The notes under the pieces: generated by a model | Told to the model about the DNA's origin: nothing | What the model saw: only the letters and a program-made list of their open reading frames with translations | The model's database searches: none | Part shown: in pieces, positions 1-8,710 of the stretch | Layout: every line of letters begins with the position of its first letter | How positions within the stretch are numbered: position 1 is the stretch's first letter | Origin: Dysgonamonadaceae bacterium | GTDB lineage: Bacteria > Bacteroidota > Bacteroidia > Bacteroidales > Azobacteroidaceae | Assembly: GCA_031270075.1 (NCBI GenBank) | Contig: JAISYG010000041.1 | Location: 1-35,313 of the forward strand | Direction of reading: 5' to 3' | DNA length: 35,313 nt | Position numbers and translations under genes: made by a program

Positions 1-2
1 TG

Positions 3-1682
3 CCCGAAGGAAATTATTCGCTACGCGCCTACACGACTGCAATGTACGGACTTTCACACGATTTCTTTTTCAAAAAAGATATTTTTATTGCCTCGCCCGT
101 AAAAGCGGAAAACAAAGCGTACAAACATTCCGTAGCACAGCGCTTTCGCAGTAATGACGAGGTTTTACCGCCGCTTTCGGCAGAATGGAAAAACGACACG
201 TTGCGCGTTACCCGCAACAGCCGCGATACGTTGCCGCAGTATTTACTTATCCACACACGAGGCATTGTGCAGTATCTCGAAGAGTGGAAATGGGACACAA
301 AGACACTGCTTTTTCCGAAACAGAATTTTTCTTCGGGTGTTTTGCAGGTTGTTTTGCTGGATAACAATTACAGTCCTTTGGGTCAGAAAATGCTTCCCTG
401 CGTAAACGATGACCACGCGCATTTGAACTTTTTGGTTGAAAATAAAGACAATTTACTTCAAATCAAATTTATATTAACCGACAATCATAATAAAAACATT
501 TCCGGTAATTTTTCGGTTTCCGTTACCGACGACAACCTGACCCTGATTGACACAACGAAGAACATACGGGATTATTTGCTGTTTCACTCCGATTTTGTTA
601 CGGACGAAACATGGAAACGCTACAATATTCCGCAAATAATCAAAGGAAAAATGGACAAGTTGCCCGGTTTTATCGAATGGGGACAGGCGGTTTCGGGAAA
701 AGTAAAAAATATCGGGAACAAAAAAGCCGTTCCCGATGCGCAGGTAAATATTCTGTCGCTGCAAACAATGTACGCCACCTCCACAACAACCGACAAGAAC
801 GGAATTTTTTCTTTTAATGGAATGGACTTCCCCGACAAAACGGAGTTTGTGGTACAGGCATACAAAGCCAAAGGCAAAAACAACGTCGCGCTGACAATTG
901 ACGAGGATAATTTTCCCACTGTCGATTCCATTGATTGGCCTGTTCGGATTGATTCGACAATTATTGAGCAAGCGAAGCAATACAACCGTATGTACGACAA
1001 CATCAAAACCATTCAACTTGCTGAAGTGGTTATTAAAGGCAAAAAAACAAAAAAGCCGGCCAATCCCTATGCTGCAATGGCAGATATTTCTTTCGACAGC
1101 GAAAAAATAAGCAACCTGAATGCCACCTGCGTGCACGAACTTTTGCGGCGAATTGCCGGCTTGCAAGTGATAGGCGATAATGTGATAATCAGAGGTGCAT
1201 CCAGTATTTATGGCAAATCATTCGCAGCCATTGCCGTGGATGGCGTTATTTTGGAATCAATGAACGAAGACGGCACGGCAACGTCCCAATTCGACCTTGA
1301 TGTAATCGATTTGTTTAATGTGGAACGGGTTGATATTTTCAAAAGCGGCAACAGCGTGATTTGGGGCGCACGCGGCGGAAACGGCGTCATTTCATTTACT
1401 ACCAAAAAAGGAAATTTCGATTACTCAAAAATTGAAGAAGTACGCTATAATACAAAGGTAATCAAACCGTTGGGATATGTCCTTCCGGCAAAATTCAGTC
1501 AGCAGGCGCATAGCCCCCTGATTTATTGGAATCCGAATGTGAATACCGACGAAACAGGCGAAACTTCCATTGCGTTTTCAATACCCGCAACAAAAGGATA
1601 TTATTCTGTTATTGTTCAGGGTGTTACAAATGACGGCTTAATTATTTACAAAGCCGGAGAAATCGTTTGTAAGGATTTGTAG
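3..1682 (+). CDS. TonB plug / carboxypeptidase-regulatory domain protein (5' partial)
   Basis: The reading frame is open from base 3, upstream of the first ATG at 42, and the added residues (PEGNYSLRAYT) are typical of this family, so the gene enters the window already in progress. Order of parts: an MG2-like beta region; a carboxypeptidase-regulatory-like beta sandwich around residues 220-290 of the visible part (SGKVKN...VPDAQVNI...DKNGIFSF); a TonB-receptor plug-like domain around 360-465 (LQVIGDNVIIRG, GARGGNGVISF); and a C-terminal beta domain (PLIYWNPNVNTDETGETS). No outer-membrane barrel follows the plug; the frame ends at TAG 1680. Such barrel-less plug proteins are common in Bacteroidota and are presumably periplasmic or surface associated, but their substrate is unknown. 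Family assignment is firm, function is not. Confidence 0.85.
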   Translation, partial: PEGNYSLRAYTTAMYGLSHDFFFKKDIFIASPVKAENKAYKHSVAQRFRSNDEVLPPLSAEWKNDTLRVTRNSRDTLPQYLLIHTRGIVQYLEEWKWDTKTLLFPKQNFSSGVLQVVLLDNNYSPLGQKMLPCVNDDHAHLNFLVENKDNLLQIKFILTDNHNKNISGNFSVSVTDDNLTLIDTTKNIRDYLLFHSDFVTDETWKRYNIPQIIKGKMDKLPGFIEWGQAVSGKVKNIGNKKAVPDAQVNILSLQTMYATSTTTDKNGIFSFNGMDFPDKTEFVVQAYKAKGKNNVALTIDEDNFPTVDSIDWPVRIDSTIIEQAKQYNRMYDNIKTIQLAEVVIKGKKTKKPANPYAAMADISFDSEKISNLNATCVHELLRRIAGLQVIGDNVIIRGASSIYGKSFAAIAVDGVILESMNEDGTATSQFDLDVIDLFNVERVDIFKSGNSVIWGARGGNGVISFTTKKGNFDYSKIEEVRYNTKVIKPLGYVLPAKFSQQAHSPLIYWNPNVNTDETGETSIAFSIPATKGYYSVIVQGVTNDGLIIYKAGEIVCKDL

Positions 1683-1734
1683 AACTAAGGCATTAAAATG
1701 AGAAGATTGCAAAACAGGAAAAAATTGCTCAGCT

Positions 1735-1771
1735 CCCGCTCGACGAAGGCTGGAGCCTTCGCCGAGCGAGG
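1735..1771. repeat. Hairpin-forming inverted repeat
   Basis: CCCGCTCG-a-CGAAGGC, loop TGGA, then GCCTTCG-c-CGAGCG-a-GG. One mismatch and one bulge interrupt about 15 paired positions. No T-run follows on either side, so it is a weak fit to an intrinsic terminator. It may still end the upstream transcript, or it may be a REP-like intergenic palindrome. Confidence 0.6.
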
Positions 1772-1849
1772 GTGGGTATAACCATCCAACACAGCGTATG
1801 CAAAAAAATCATCGCACCTCAAAAAAAGAATTAACCACCTTTTTATCCG

Positions 1850-1881
1850 TTTGTGTGTAATTGAATTTAATGCTAACTTTG
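1850..1881 (+). promoter_or_regulatory. Bacteroidota-type promoter of pheS-nth
   Basis: TTTG at 1850-1853, 20-bp spacer, TAACTTTG at 1874-1881, a full match to TTTG-N(19-21)-TAnnTTTG. It places the transcript start about 20 nt before the ATG at 1907. Confidence 0.8.
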
Positions 1882-1906
1882 CCCTCTGAAAATAAAATAC
1901 AGTCAT

Positions 1907-2926
1907 ATGATTCAAAAAATCGACGCCCTTTTAGCGGAAATCGAACAGTTAAAGGCCAACAGCAGCGAAGATCTGGATGCTTTACGCATTAAATACCTGA
2001 GTAAAAAAGGCGAAATCTCGTCCCTGATGAATGATTTTCGCGAAGTAGCCGCCGAACAAAAACGGGAAATCGGTCAGAAATTGAACATCCTGAAAACGCA
2101 GGCGCAAGAAAAAATCAACACCCTGAAAGAGTTGTTGGAAAACCGGAATACTCCGGACGAAGCAATGGATTTAACCCGCACTTCTTATCCCTATCATCTG
2201 GGAACCCGGCATCCGCTATCCATTGTCAGGAAGGAAATCTGCGATATTTTCGCCCGTTTGGGATTTTCCATTGCCGAAGGTCCGGAAATAGAGGACGACT
2301 GGCACGTGTTTTCTTCCCTCAATTTTGCGCCCGACCATCCGGCGCGTGATATGCAGGATACGTTTTTTGTGATGCATGGCGCCGATATTCTGTTGCGTAC
2401 GCATACTTCGTCGGTTCAGACGCGGGTGATGGAAAAGACGCAACCGCCCATCCGCATCATTTGCCCCGGCAGGGTGTACCGCAACGAAGCCATCTCGTAT
2501 CGCGCCCATTGCTTTTTCCATCAGGTGGAAGCGTTGTATATCAATCAAAATGTTTCTTTCGCCGATTTGAAGCAAGTACTGTTGTTTTTTGCCAAGGAAA
2601 TGTTTGGCCCGGAAACCAACATCCGCTTGCGACCGTCGTTTTTCCCGTTTACGGAGCCCAGCGCCGAAATGGACATCAGTTGTAATCTGTGCGGGGGAAA
2701 AGGTTGTCCGTTCTGTAAACATACCGGCTGGGTGGAAATTCTGGGCTGCGGCATGGTCGACCCGAATGTACTGGAAAACTGCGGCATCGATTCCAACGTT
2801 TATTCCGGTTATGCCCTCGGAATGGGTATCGAACGCATTACCAACCTGAAATACCAGGTCAAAGATTTGAGGCTCTTTTCCGAAAACGATGTGCGTTTTC
2901 TGCGGCAATTTGAATACGCTACCTGA
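1907..2926 (+). CDS. pheS: Phenylalanine--tRNA ligase alpha subunit
   Basis: Charges tRNA-Phe as part of the alpha2-beta2 synthetase; this is the catalytic class II subunit (339 aa, normal length). The N-terminal ~95 residues are helical and charged, fitting the tRNA-binding coiled coil. Class II motif 2 is visible around residue 189 (RVYRNEAISYRAHCFFHQVE), FTEPSAEMD lies after it, and motif 3 is near residue 305 (GMGIERI). A cysteine-rich insertion (CNLCGGKGCPFC) precedes the GWVEILGCGMV active-site strand, as I recall from Bacteroidetes PheS. The ATG lies just behind a consensus promoter. The beta subunit gene is not adjacent. nth follows 7 bp downstream and is probably cotranscribed. Confidence 0.97.
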   Translation: MIQKIDALLAEIEQLKANSSEDLDALRIKYLSKKGEISSLMNDFREVAAEQKREIGQKLNILKTQAQEKINTLKELLENRNTPDEAMDLTRTSYPYHLGTRHPLSIVRKEICDIFARLGFSIAEGPEIEDDWHVFSSLNFAPDHPARDMQDTFFVMHGADILLRTHTSSVQTRVMEKTQPPIRIICPGRVYRNEAISYRAHCFFHQVEALYINQNVSFADLKQVLLFFAKEMFGPETNIRLRPSFFPFTEPSAEMDISCNLCGGKGCPFCKHTGWVEILGCGMVDPNVLENCGIDSNVYSGYALGMGIERITNLKYQVKDLRLFSENDVRFLRQFEYAT

Positions 2927-2933
2927 CGATGCG

Positions 2934-3569
2934 ATGAATCAAAAGGAAAGATACAACAACGTACTTGCCTGGTTTGAACGGAATATGCCGGAAGCCGGAA
3001 CGGAATTGCATTATACAGATCCCTTCCAACTGTTGATCTCCGTCATCCTGGCCGCTCAATGTACAGACAAGCGGGTGAATATGATTACGCCCGCCTTGTT
3101 CGAGGCTTTTCCCACGCCGGAAGTGCTCGCCGCATCCAATCAGGAAGCGGTGTATGAATATATTAAAAGTGTTTCTTATCCCAATAACAAAGCCCGTCAT
3201 TTGGTGGCAATGGCCCGGATGCTGATAACGGACTATCGGGGAAAGGTGCCGTCGACCATCGACGACTTGATGCGTTTGCCGGGTGTAGGCAAGAAAACCG
3301 CCAATGTCATTGCATCGGTCGCTTTCGATGTACCCGCCCTGGCGGTAGATACACATGTTTTCCGTGTGGCCAATCGGATTGGGTTGACCAATCATTCCAA
3401 AACGCCTTTGGAAACCGAAAAGGAATTAACCCGGCATATTCCCCGGCGACTGTGGTCGATTGCCCATCACTGGCTTATCCTGCATGGGCGTTATGTTTGC
3501 ATCGCCCGTAAACCGAAGTGCGAAACCTGCGGAATCCAGACTTGGTGCCACTCTTTCGCCGGCGTTTGA
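2934..3569 (+). CDS. nth: Endonuclease III
   Basis: Bifunctional DNA glycosylase/AP lyase that removes oxidised pyrimidines. 211 aa from the chosen ATG at 2934, seven bases after the pheS stop. The frame is also open from an ATG at 2889, but that lies inside pheS and adds residues absent from the family. The helix-hairpin-helix LPGVGKKTAN starts at residue 115; Lys121 corresponds to the catalytic lysine and Asp139 (in AVDTHV) to the catalytic aspartate. The [4Fe-4S] loop is intact: Cys189-x6-Cys196-x2-Cys199-x5-Cys205. It ends 15 bp from the convergent rlmH. Confidence 0.97.
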   Translation: MNQKERYNNVLAWFERNMPEAGTELHYTDPFQLLISVILAAQCTDKRVNMITPALFEAFPTPEVLAASNQEAVYEYIKSVSYPNNKARHLVAMARMLITDYRGKVPSTIDDLMRLPGVGKKTANVIASVAFDVPALAVDTHVFRVANRIGLTNHSKTPLETEKELTRHIPRRLWSIAHHWLILHGRYVCIARKPKCETCGIQTWCHSFAGV

Positions 3570-3584
3570 CAGTTGGACGGCTTT

Positions 3585-4058
3585 TCATTCATGATGGTAA
3601 GGCTCGTGGTTCAATATCGTCAAGGCCCGGTAAAGTTGTTCGGCAAAAACCAACCGGACTAACTGGTGCGAGAAGGTCATTAGTGAGAGGGCTATTTTTT
3701 CTTGCGCCGCTTCCTGCACTTTTTGCGAAAATCCGTAAGGGCCTCCGATAATAAAAACCAGGGATTTGGGAACGATGTGCATTTTCCGTTCCAGATACTC
3801 CGAAAATTGAAAAGAAGTAAATTCCCGGCCGTGTTCGTCTAATAAAACAAGGTAATCCCCCGGCTGGATGAGTTTCAGAATGCCTTCGCCTTCCTTTTCT
3901 TTGACTTGTCCGGGCGAAAGGTTTTTCGTGTTTTTGATGTCGGGAATCACTTGCATTTCAAACGGAAGATAATGTTTGATCCGTTCGCAGAATGCGGTCA
4001 GGCCTCGGTCTACAAAGTCCTGCGCAGTTTTCCCGACTACCCATAATTGTAATTTCAT
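3585..4058 (-). CDS. rlmH: 23S rRNA (pseudouridine1915-N3)-methyltransferase RlmH
   Basis: SPOUT-class enzyme that methylates pseudouridine 1915 in helix 69 of 23S rRNA. 157 aa, full length. The knotted C-terminal half carries the SAM-binding signature (FIIGGPYGFS) and the closing LTILNHEPYHHE typical of RlmH/YbeA. Convergent with nth (15 bp apart). In the 242-bp divergent spacer with the MscS gene, a minus-strand TATATTTG (4208-4201) could serve as its -7 element, giving a leader of about 135 nt, but no good -33 box accompanies it. Confidence 0.96.
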   Translation of the reverse strand: MKLQLWVVGKTAQDFVDRGLTAFCERIKHYLPFEMQVIPDIKNTKNLSPGQVKEKEGEGILKLIQPGDYLVLLDEHGREFTSFQFSEYLERKMHIVPKSLVFIIGGPYGFSQKVQEAAQEKIALSLMTFSHQLVRLVFAEQLYRALTILNHEPYHHE

Positions 4059-4270
4059 TATCTGACTATCTGCATAATATCTAAATACATTGCTCTTGTG
4101 GTGTCATTTTTATCATCGGACGAGTTGGCAGTATCCTGTTGCCATCTTTCTTTATTTTTATACAATTATTATTTGGAATACAAAGGAACAAAGACTTTTT
4201 CAAATATACAAATGGCGGTTCCCTGAGGAGTGATGCGGGAACAGGCTGTTTATTTTCAAATTATTTGTTG

Positions 4271-4278
4271 TACATTTG
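4271..4278 (+). promoter_or_regulatory. Promoter -7 element of the MscS gene
   Basis: TACATTTG fits TAnnTTTG and ends 22 bp before the ATG at 4301. The upstream box is degenerate (TTTA at 4249-4252, 18-bp spacing). Confidence 0.55.
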
Positions 4279-4300
4279 CAGTTATATAAAATAAAACATT

Positions 4301-5518
4301 ATGAACATAAATCAGTTATGGGATTCAATCATCCAAGCGTTAGGTATCGAACCTACGCATACGGATACTTATGAGTTTGTCAAACACATTCTTTGGTTTG
4401 CAGGGATCATCTTACTGCAAGCGCTGTTTATCTGGCTTACCAAATTCGGTTTCCGGAAATTGAAACTTAAAGTGAAGACGGTTATCAATCGGTATCTTCA
4501 ACCGGTATTCATCCGGCAATATGAATTCCTCAGTATAGATAAGCAGGAAAAAGTGGTTTTCTTTATCCTGAAGATCTTGCAATGGGTGGTCATTATTTTT
4601 CAGTTGCTGATATCCATACCCATCCTGTTCAGTATTTTCCCGCAGACGGAAAACATGGCCATGCAAATCATTTCGTATATCCTGACCCCGCTGAAAAACA
4701 TCTTTTGGGTCATTATAGGTTATATTCCCAATGTATTTATCATTGTTGTTATATGGTATATTATACACTATGTTATCAGGGGATTGGCCTATATCTCGAA
4801 TGAAATTGAGAACGAACGACTGAAAATCAGGGGATTTTATCCCGACTGGGCGCAACCGACTTACAGCATCATCCGGTTTTTGCTATATGCTTTTATGCTG
4901 GTTTTGATTTGGCCGTATTTGCCCCAGTCGGATTCCGGTGTTTTTCAGGGTATATCCATTTTTATTGGGGTGCTGGTTTCTTTCGGTTCGAGTTCCGCTA
5001 TCGGTAATCTGATTGCCGGAATTATCATTACCTATATGCGGCCTTTTCAAATCGGCGATCGAATCCGGCTCAATGATATCATCGGCAATGTATTGGAAAA
5101 AACGCCGGTGGTTACCCGCATACGAACATTGAAAAATGAAATTATTACGATTCCCAATGCCACGATTATGAATACACAGACCATCAATCTGAGCGAAGCA
5201 GCCCGAACTACCGGATTGATTATTCATTTCCCTGTAACGGTGGGATATAATGTGCCTTGGCGGCAAGTACATCAATTGCTTATTGAAGCGGCACAAAAGA
5301 CACCGGATGTAGTGTCCCATCCGGAACCGTTTGTTCTCGAAACCGCTTTCAATGATTTTCATGTATCCTACGAAATCAATGCATCTATCAACGACGCCGA
5401 TAAATTAAGTGCAGTTACATCCGATTTACGGCAAAACATTCAAGATCAATTTCAAAATGCCGGCATTAGTATTTTATCACCGCATTTTTATTCGGTAAAA
5501 TCACCAAACGGAGAATAA
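4301..5518 (+). CDS. MscS-family mechanosensitive ion channel
   Basis: Inner-membrane channel expected to open under membrane tension and release solutes on hypo-osmotic shock. 405 aa. Five hydrophobic segments precede the conserved part: about residues 28-50, 85-112, 125-165, 190-210 and 215-245. The last is the pore-lining TM3 (VSFGSSSAIGNLIAG), followed by the beta domain (FQIGDRIRLNDIIGNV), ITIPNATIMN, and an alpha/beta C-terminal vestibule. The extra N-terminal helices make it longer than E. coli MscS, as in many multi-TM relatives. It ends three bases from the convergent mlaD-like gene, with no obvious terminator between them. Confidence 0.93.
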   Translation: MNINQLWDSIIQALGIEPTHTDTYEFVKHILWFAGIILLQALFIWLTKFGFRKLKLKVKTVINRYLQPVFIRQYEFLSIDKQEKVVFFILKILQWVVIIFQLLISIPILFSIFPQTENMAMQIISYILTPLKNIFWVIIGYIPNVFIIVVIWYIIHYVIRGLAYISNEIENERLKIRGFYPDWAQPTYSIIRFLLYAFMLVLIWPYLPQSDSGVFQGISIFIGVLVSFGSSSAIGNLIAGIIITYMRPFQIGDRIRLNDIIGNVLEKTPVVTRIRTLKNEIITIPNATIMNTQTINLSEAARTTGLIIHFPVTVGYNVPWRQVHQLLIEAAQKTPDVVSHPEPFVLETAFNDFHVSYEINASINDADKLSAVTSDLRQNIQDQFQNAGISILSPHFYSVKSPNGE

Positions 5519-5521
5519 AGC

Positions 5522-6403
5522 TTAAAAAATAGAGAAATGAACATATCTCTTCGGGTTTTGCTTCAAATCCAGCAACAAATCGGAAGCGTTCCGCGCCGCA
5601 CTGTCCAAGTGTTGATACAACGAACGGTCGTTGAGCAAAAGCCCCAACGAATGGGTCGAATCGTTTAGCTGTTGCGTGATTTTATGGATATTCCCGATAG
5701 TCTGGTCGAGTGTTGTAACCATTCCCTGAATATCTGCCTTTCTCAGGTTTCCGCTTATGGTCGAAAAGTCGGACGATACTTGATTCAGATTCGACAATAC
5801 CACCGGAACATCTTTTGCCAATAGCGCATTCAGTTGTTCCGACGACTTTTGCAGATGGATGGTCGTAGCTTCGATATGCTCAAAGGATTGGTTTAAGGCC
5901 GGATGATGAACCAACACTTGTATTCCCAATAAAATGGAATCCAAACGAGGCAATAGTTTTTCAACCTGCGGTAATACGGATGAAAGTTGATTCATAAATC
6001 CCTCTTGCGATTGTCCGGCAAGGGTATCGCCTATGGCCAAATACGTGCTGACGTAAGTATTCAGTTTCAAACTGAGGTAAGCGCCCGAAGTTAAACCCGA
6101 TTTCAATTCGGCATAACTTCCTACCGGCACTTTCATGTTTTTATCCAGATTCATCTGTACTAAAATAGCTCCCGGATGGTTGTAATCGAATAAAATAGCA
6201 TTAACGATACCTACTTTAAACCCATCTACATACACCGGACTGGAAACCTGCAACTCCGATACATCGGGCATGGATACATAATAATGATTGGCCGGCTTAA
6301 ATACATTGATGCCTTTTAAATGATTTAAGCCCGCATATAAAACAATCAAACTAATCAGGGTGATAACGGCTATTCGAACTTCTTTTGTAAATAATTTCTT
6401 CAT
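5522..6403 (-). CDS. MlaD/MCE-domain protein
   Basis: Substrate-binding component of a lipid ABC transport system; MlaD proteins form a ring in the periplasm that carries phospholipid between the membranes. 293 aa. A single N-terminal anchor (IAVITLISLIVLYAGLNHL) is followed by the MCE domain, about residues 38-115 (VSSPVYVDGFKVGIVNAI, LKSGLTSGAYLSL), then a long helical C-terminal region with heptad-like leucines. It lies 4 bp downstream of the amidase gene in the same direction, so the two are probably one operon. The ATPase and permease genes are not in the window. Confidence 0.92.
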   Translation of the reverse strand: MKKLFTKEVRIAVITLISLIVLYAGLNHLKGINVFKPANHYYVSMPDVSELQVSSPVYVDGFKVGIVNAILFDYNHPGAILVQMNLDKNMKVPVGSYAELKSGLTSGAYLSLKLNTYVSTYLAIGDTLAGQSQEGFMNQLSSVLPQVEKLLPRLDSILLGIQVLVHHPALNQSFEHIEATTIHLQKSSEQLNALLAKDVPVVLSNLNQVSSDFSTISGNLRKADIQGMVTTLDQTIGNIHKITQQLNDSTHSLGLLLNDRSLYQHLDSAARNASDLLLDLKQNPKRYVHFSIF

Positions 6404-6407
6404 GACT

Positions 6408-7532
6408 TTACTTCATTTGCACTTTTACCCCGTTTTCAAAAGCGACGATAAAAGCATCTTTGAAATCTTTTGATAAGGATGTACGGATTCGGGATATTTC
6501 TTCCAAACTTTCCGATTCTCCATAAGTGTATTTATATAATTTATTCTCTCTGTAATAATTCGCTTTATAGCCTTTCAAGTGAGGAGAGTTAGCCGGTAAG
6601 GGCTGGGGTAATGCCATAAGCTGCACTTTATACACCCGCCGGACATGGGCGTGACCGTTTTTCTCACTGTCTTTTGTTACTGGGGTTGTATTCGGTTTAT
6701 TCGTATTTTCGGATGCTTTTTCTTTTTGAGCAATCGGTTTCGTGGACTTGATCTTATTTTTCCGGTCGTAAACGGCTTTATATTTTCCGAAAGCATTGCA
6801 AATCGCCTGTGCATATTTCTTTTGACCGGCTTCGCTCATCATTAATTTTTCTGCTTCGATATTGGAAATAAAATCCAATTCGATCAATATCCGTGGCATA
6901 CTGACTTCACGCAAGACCAAAAATACGTCTTGTTTCACGCCACGATTGTTCCACTTGGCGCAGGATTTGAGTTCGTTGAGTGTGATGGCAGCAAATTCGA
7001 GGCTTTGCTCCACATATTTATTCTGCATAAATTCGAAGATAATATACGATTCGGCGGAGTTCGGATCAAAACCTTCGTATTTTTCTTTATAATTATCTTC
7101 CAGGTAAATAACAGAATTTTCCCGTTTCACAACCTCCAGGTTCTCCGCCGACCGGAAAACGCCGAAGGCAAACACTTCCAATCCTTTCGGTGAAGATGAT
7201 TCTGACGAATTGGTATGAATGGAAATAAACAGATCGGCATGGGTTTTATTGGCAAAGTCGGCCCGTTCGTGCAGTTTCACAAACATATCGCGCTTACGGG
7301 TATAAAGCACTTTCACGTCGGGATACTGTTCGGATATGTATTTCCCCGTCAATAAGGTTACGGCCAGGGTAATATCTTTTTCTTTGGCTTTCCGGCCAAT
7401 CGAACCGGGATCCTTTCCACCGTGTCCTGCGTCCAATACCAAAACAAACGAATCGGATGTGGGGGAAGCCGACAACCGGTTGGATGTAAACAAAAAGAGA
7501 AACAATAGTAATATAGAGAATGCCTGTTTCAA
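6408..7532 (-). CDS. N-acetylmuramoyl-L-alanine amidase (AmiC/Amidase_3 type)
   Basis: Zinc amidase that cuts the bond between N-acetylmuramic acid and the stem peptide during cell separation. Visible: LDAGHGGKDPGS with the first Zn-binding His, a Glu in the following KEKDITLAV, SIHTNSS with a second His, and LDFISN near the end of the fold. The last ~80 residues (RRVYKVQL...FKDAFIVAF) look like a SPOR peptidoglycan-binding domain. I start it at the TTG at 7532, giving a clean signal peptide (LKQAFSILLLFLFLF...LSA). The frame runs on to an ATG at 7619, but a near-perfect promoter (7591-7560) lies inside that extension. Upstream partner of the mlaD-like gene. Confidence 0.93.
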   Translation of the reverse strand: MKQAFSILLLFLFLFTSNRLSASPTSDSFVLVLDAGHGGKDPGSIGRKAKEKDITLAVTLLTGKYISEQYPDVKVLYTRKRDMFVKLHERADFANKTHADLFISIHTNSSESSSPKGLEVFAFGVFRSAENLEVVKRENSVIYLEDNYKEKYEGFDPNSAESYIIFEFMQNKYVEQSLEFAAITLNELKSCAKWNNRGVKQDVFLVLREVSMPRILIELDFISNIEAEKLMMSEAGQKKYAQAICNAFGKYKAVYDRKNKIKSTKPIAQKEKASENTNKPNTTPVTKDSEKNGHAHVRRVYKVQLMALPQPLPANSPHLKGYKANYYRENKLYKYTYGESESLEEISRIRTSLSKDFKDAFIVAFENGVKVQMK

Positions 7533-7559
7533 AGTTGTTTGAATTTGTTTTTGCGGGAG

Positions 7560-7591
7560 CAAATATAGCGACTTATTTTGAGGTGAGCAAA
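7560..7591 (-). promoter_or_regulatory. Promoter of the amidase-mlaD operon
   Basis: On the minus strand TTTG (7591-7588), 20-bp spacer, TATATTTG (7567-7560), fully matching the Bacteroidota consensus. The 12-mer GAGCAAATATAG occurs twice on the plus strand here (7557-7568 and 7585-7596). The promoter sits inside the longest possible ORF and argues for a start downstream of about 7553. Confidence 0.75.
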
Positions 7592-7675
7592 TATAGTGGT
7601 CTTTTTGCACCGAAGGCACTTGGGGCGAAAATCAATGCAATAAGATTTTTCTTAAAAAAGCAATCACCCAAACCC

Positions 7676-7706
7676 ATTGTTAATTCAAAATAAAGTTGTA
7701 TTTTTG
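7676..7706 (+). promoter_or_regulatory. Promoter of the AbiF leader/gene
   Basis: ATTG at 7676-7679 (three of four matches to TTTG), 19-bp spacer, TATTTTTG at 7699-7706. It predicts a transcript starting near 7713, leaving about 100 nt of leader before the ATG at 7811. Confidence 0.6.
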
Positions 7707-7810
7707 TCGCTGTAATAATTGCAAACAATGGGCTTCGCCCCGCGTTAAAGATAACAACACCCGTTGCGCTTCCCGTAAGAACAGCCAGCGGGTTATTTTT
7801 TTTCTAAAAA
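7707..7810 (+). ncRNA. Candidate structured leader RNA upstream of the AbiF gene
   Basis: Between the promoter and the ATG lie several small self-complementary elements: ATTG/CAAT (7718-7729), GGGC-TTC-GCCC (7730-7740) and CAAC-ACCC-GTTG (7755-7766). A larger pairing joins CCCG near 7760-7763 and ATAA at 7751-7754 with CGGGTTAT (7789-7796). It runs directly into a U-run (7796-7803), a terminator-like end seven bases before the start codon. Abi_2/AbiF HEPN proteins are reported to be accompanied by non-coding RNAs that act as antitoxins, so an independent RNA is plausible. The fold is drawn by eye and its boundaries are uncertain. Confidence 0.4.
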
Positions 7811-8710
7811 ATGCCTGTAAATCAAGATTCAAGAACAATCGCAGAACAAATCGCCCTGCTCAAGTCGAGAGGAATGTTGCTGAAAGACGAACAAAAGGCG
7901 GCTTTTTACTTGAATCATATCAGTTATTTCCGCCTCAAAAGTTATTGGCGCGATATGCAACCCGACTGCACAAATCACATTTTTGCGCCAAACTCTTGCT
8001 TTGAAGATGTTATCGCTCGTTACAATTTTGACCGTCAGTTGCGCTTAATCCTCTTTGATGCAATAGAATTTATCGAAATTGCCCTGCGTACCAAACTCAT
8101 TTATCATTTGTCGCAGTCGTATGGCGGGCTTTGGTATTTAAACGATAACCTTGTGATAGACAATGAAAAATACGCAGAACTATTAGCCGATTTGCAAAAC
8201 GAGTTTGCCCGCAGTGGTGAAGATTTTGCAAAAGATTTTCGGCGCAAACATCCCACCGATACGCCCGATGTTTGGTTGATTTTAGAAGTTGCTACTTTTG
8301 GAACGCTCTCAAAAATATACAACAATCTGCAACACCAACTCCCTGCCAAGTCAGCAATAGCCAACGAGTTCGGGTTAAATTCCGTCAATGATTTGATAAG
8401 TTGGTTAGCCGCCATTTCTTACATGCGCAATGTTATTGCCCACCATTCACGTATCTTTGGGCGCGACATTTTGAAACGCCCCATTATGCCTCGCAGTCCA
8501 CGCAATCAGTGGTTGCAGTACAAAGTAACGCCTGTGCAGGAAAAGAAACCCTTTGTCGTAATTTCCACTATGGTTTATCTTTGCAACGCCATAAATCCCG
8601 ACAACGAAATTAAAAACAAGTTGCTTGCACTGTTCGCCGCCTACCCCGAAATACCGATTTATAAAATGGGCTTTTTCAATAATTGGCAACACGAGCCGCT
8701 TTGGAAATAA
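7811..8710 (+). CDS. AbiF/AbiD-type abortive-infection HEPN protein (Abi_2 family)
   Basis: 299 aa matching the Abi_2 family throughout. The N-terminus (LLKSRGMLLKDEQKAAFYL, HISYFRLKSYW) and FDRQLRLILFDAIEFIEIAL are hallmark segments. Near the C-terminus SYMRNVIAHH contains an R-x4-H motif (Arg206, His211), the catalytic signature of HEPN ribonucleases. The family causes abortive infection of phages, presumably by RNA cleavage, and is regarded as related to the ancestors of Cas13. The gene stands alone with its own promoter, is flanked by minus-strand genes, and its stop abuts a decayed frame, which suggests acquisition as a defence cassette. Family is sure; the RNA target and control are inferred. 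Confidence 0.92.
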   Translation: MPVNQDSRTIAEQIALLKSRGMLLKDEQKAAFYLNHISYFRLKSYWRDMQPDCTNHIFAPNSCFEDVIARYNFDRQLRLILFDAIEFIEIALRTKLIYHLSQSYGGLWYLNDNLVIDNEKYAELLADLQNEFARSGEDFAKDFRRKHPTDTPDVWLILEVATFGTLSKIYNNLQHQLPAKSAIANEFGLNSVNDLISWLAAISYMRNVIAHHSRIFGRDILKRPIMPRSPRNQWLQYKVTPVQEKKPFVVISTMVYLCNAINPDNEIKNKLLALFAAYPEIPIYKMGFFNNWQHEPLWK

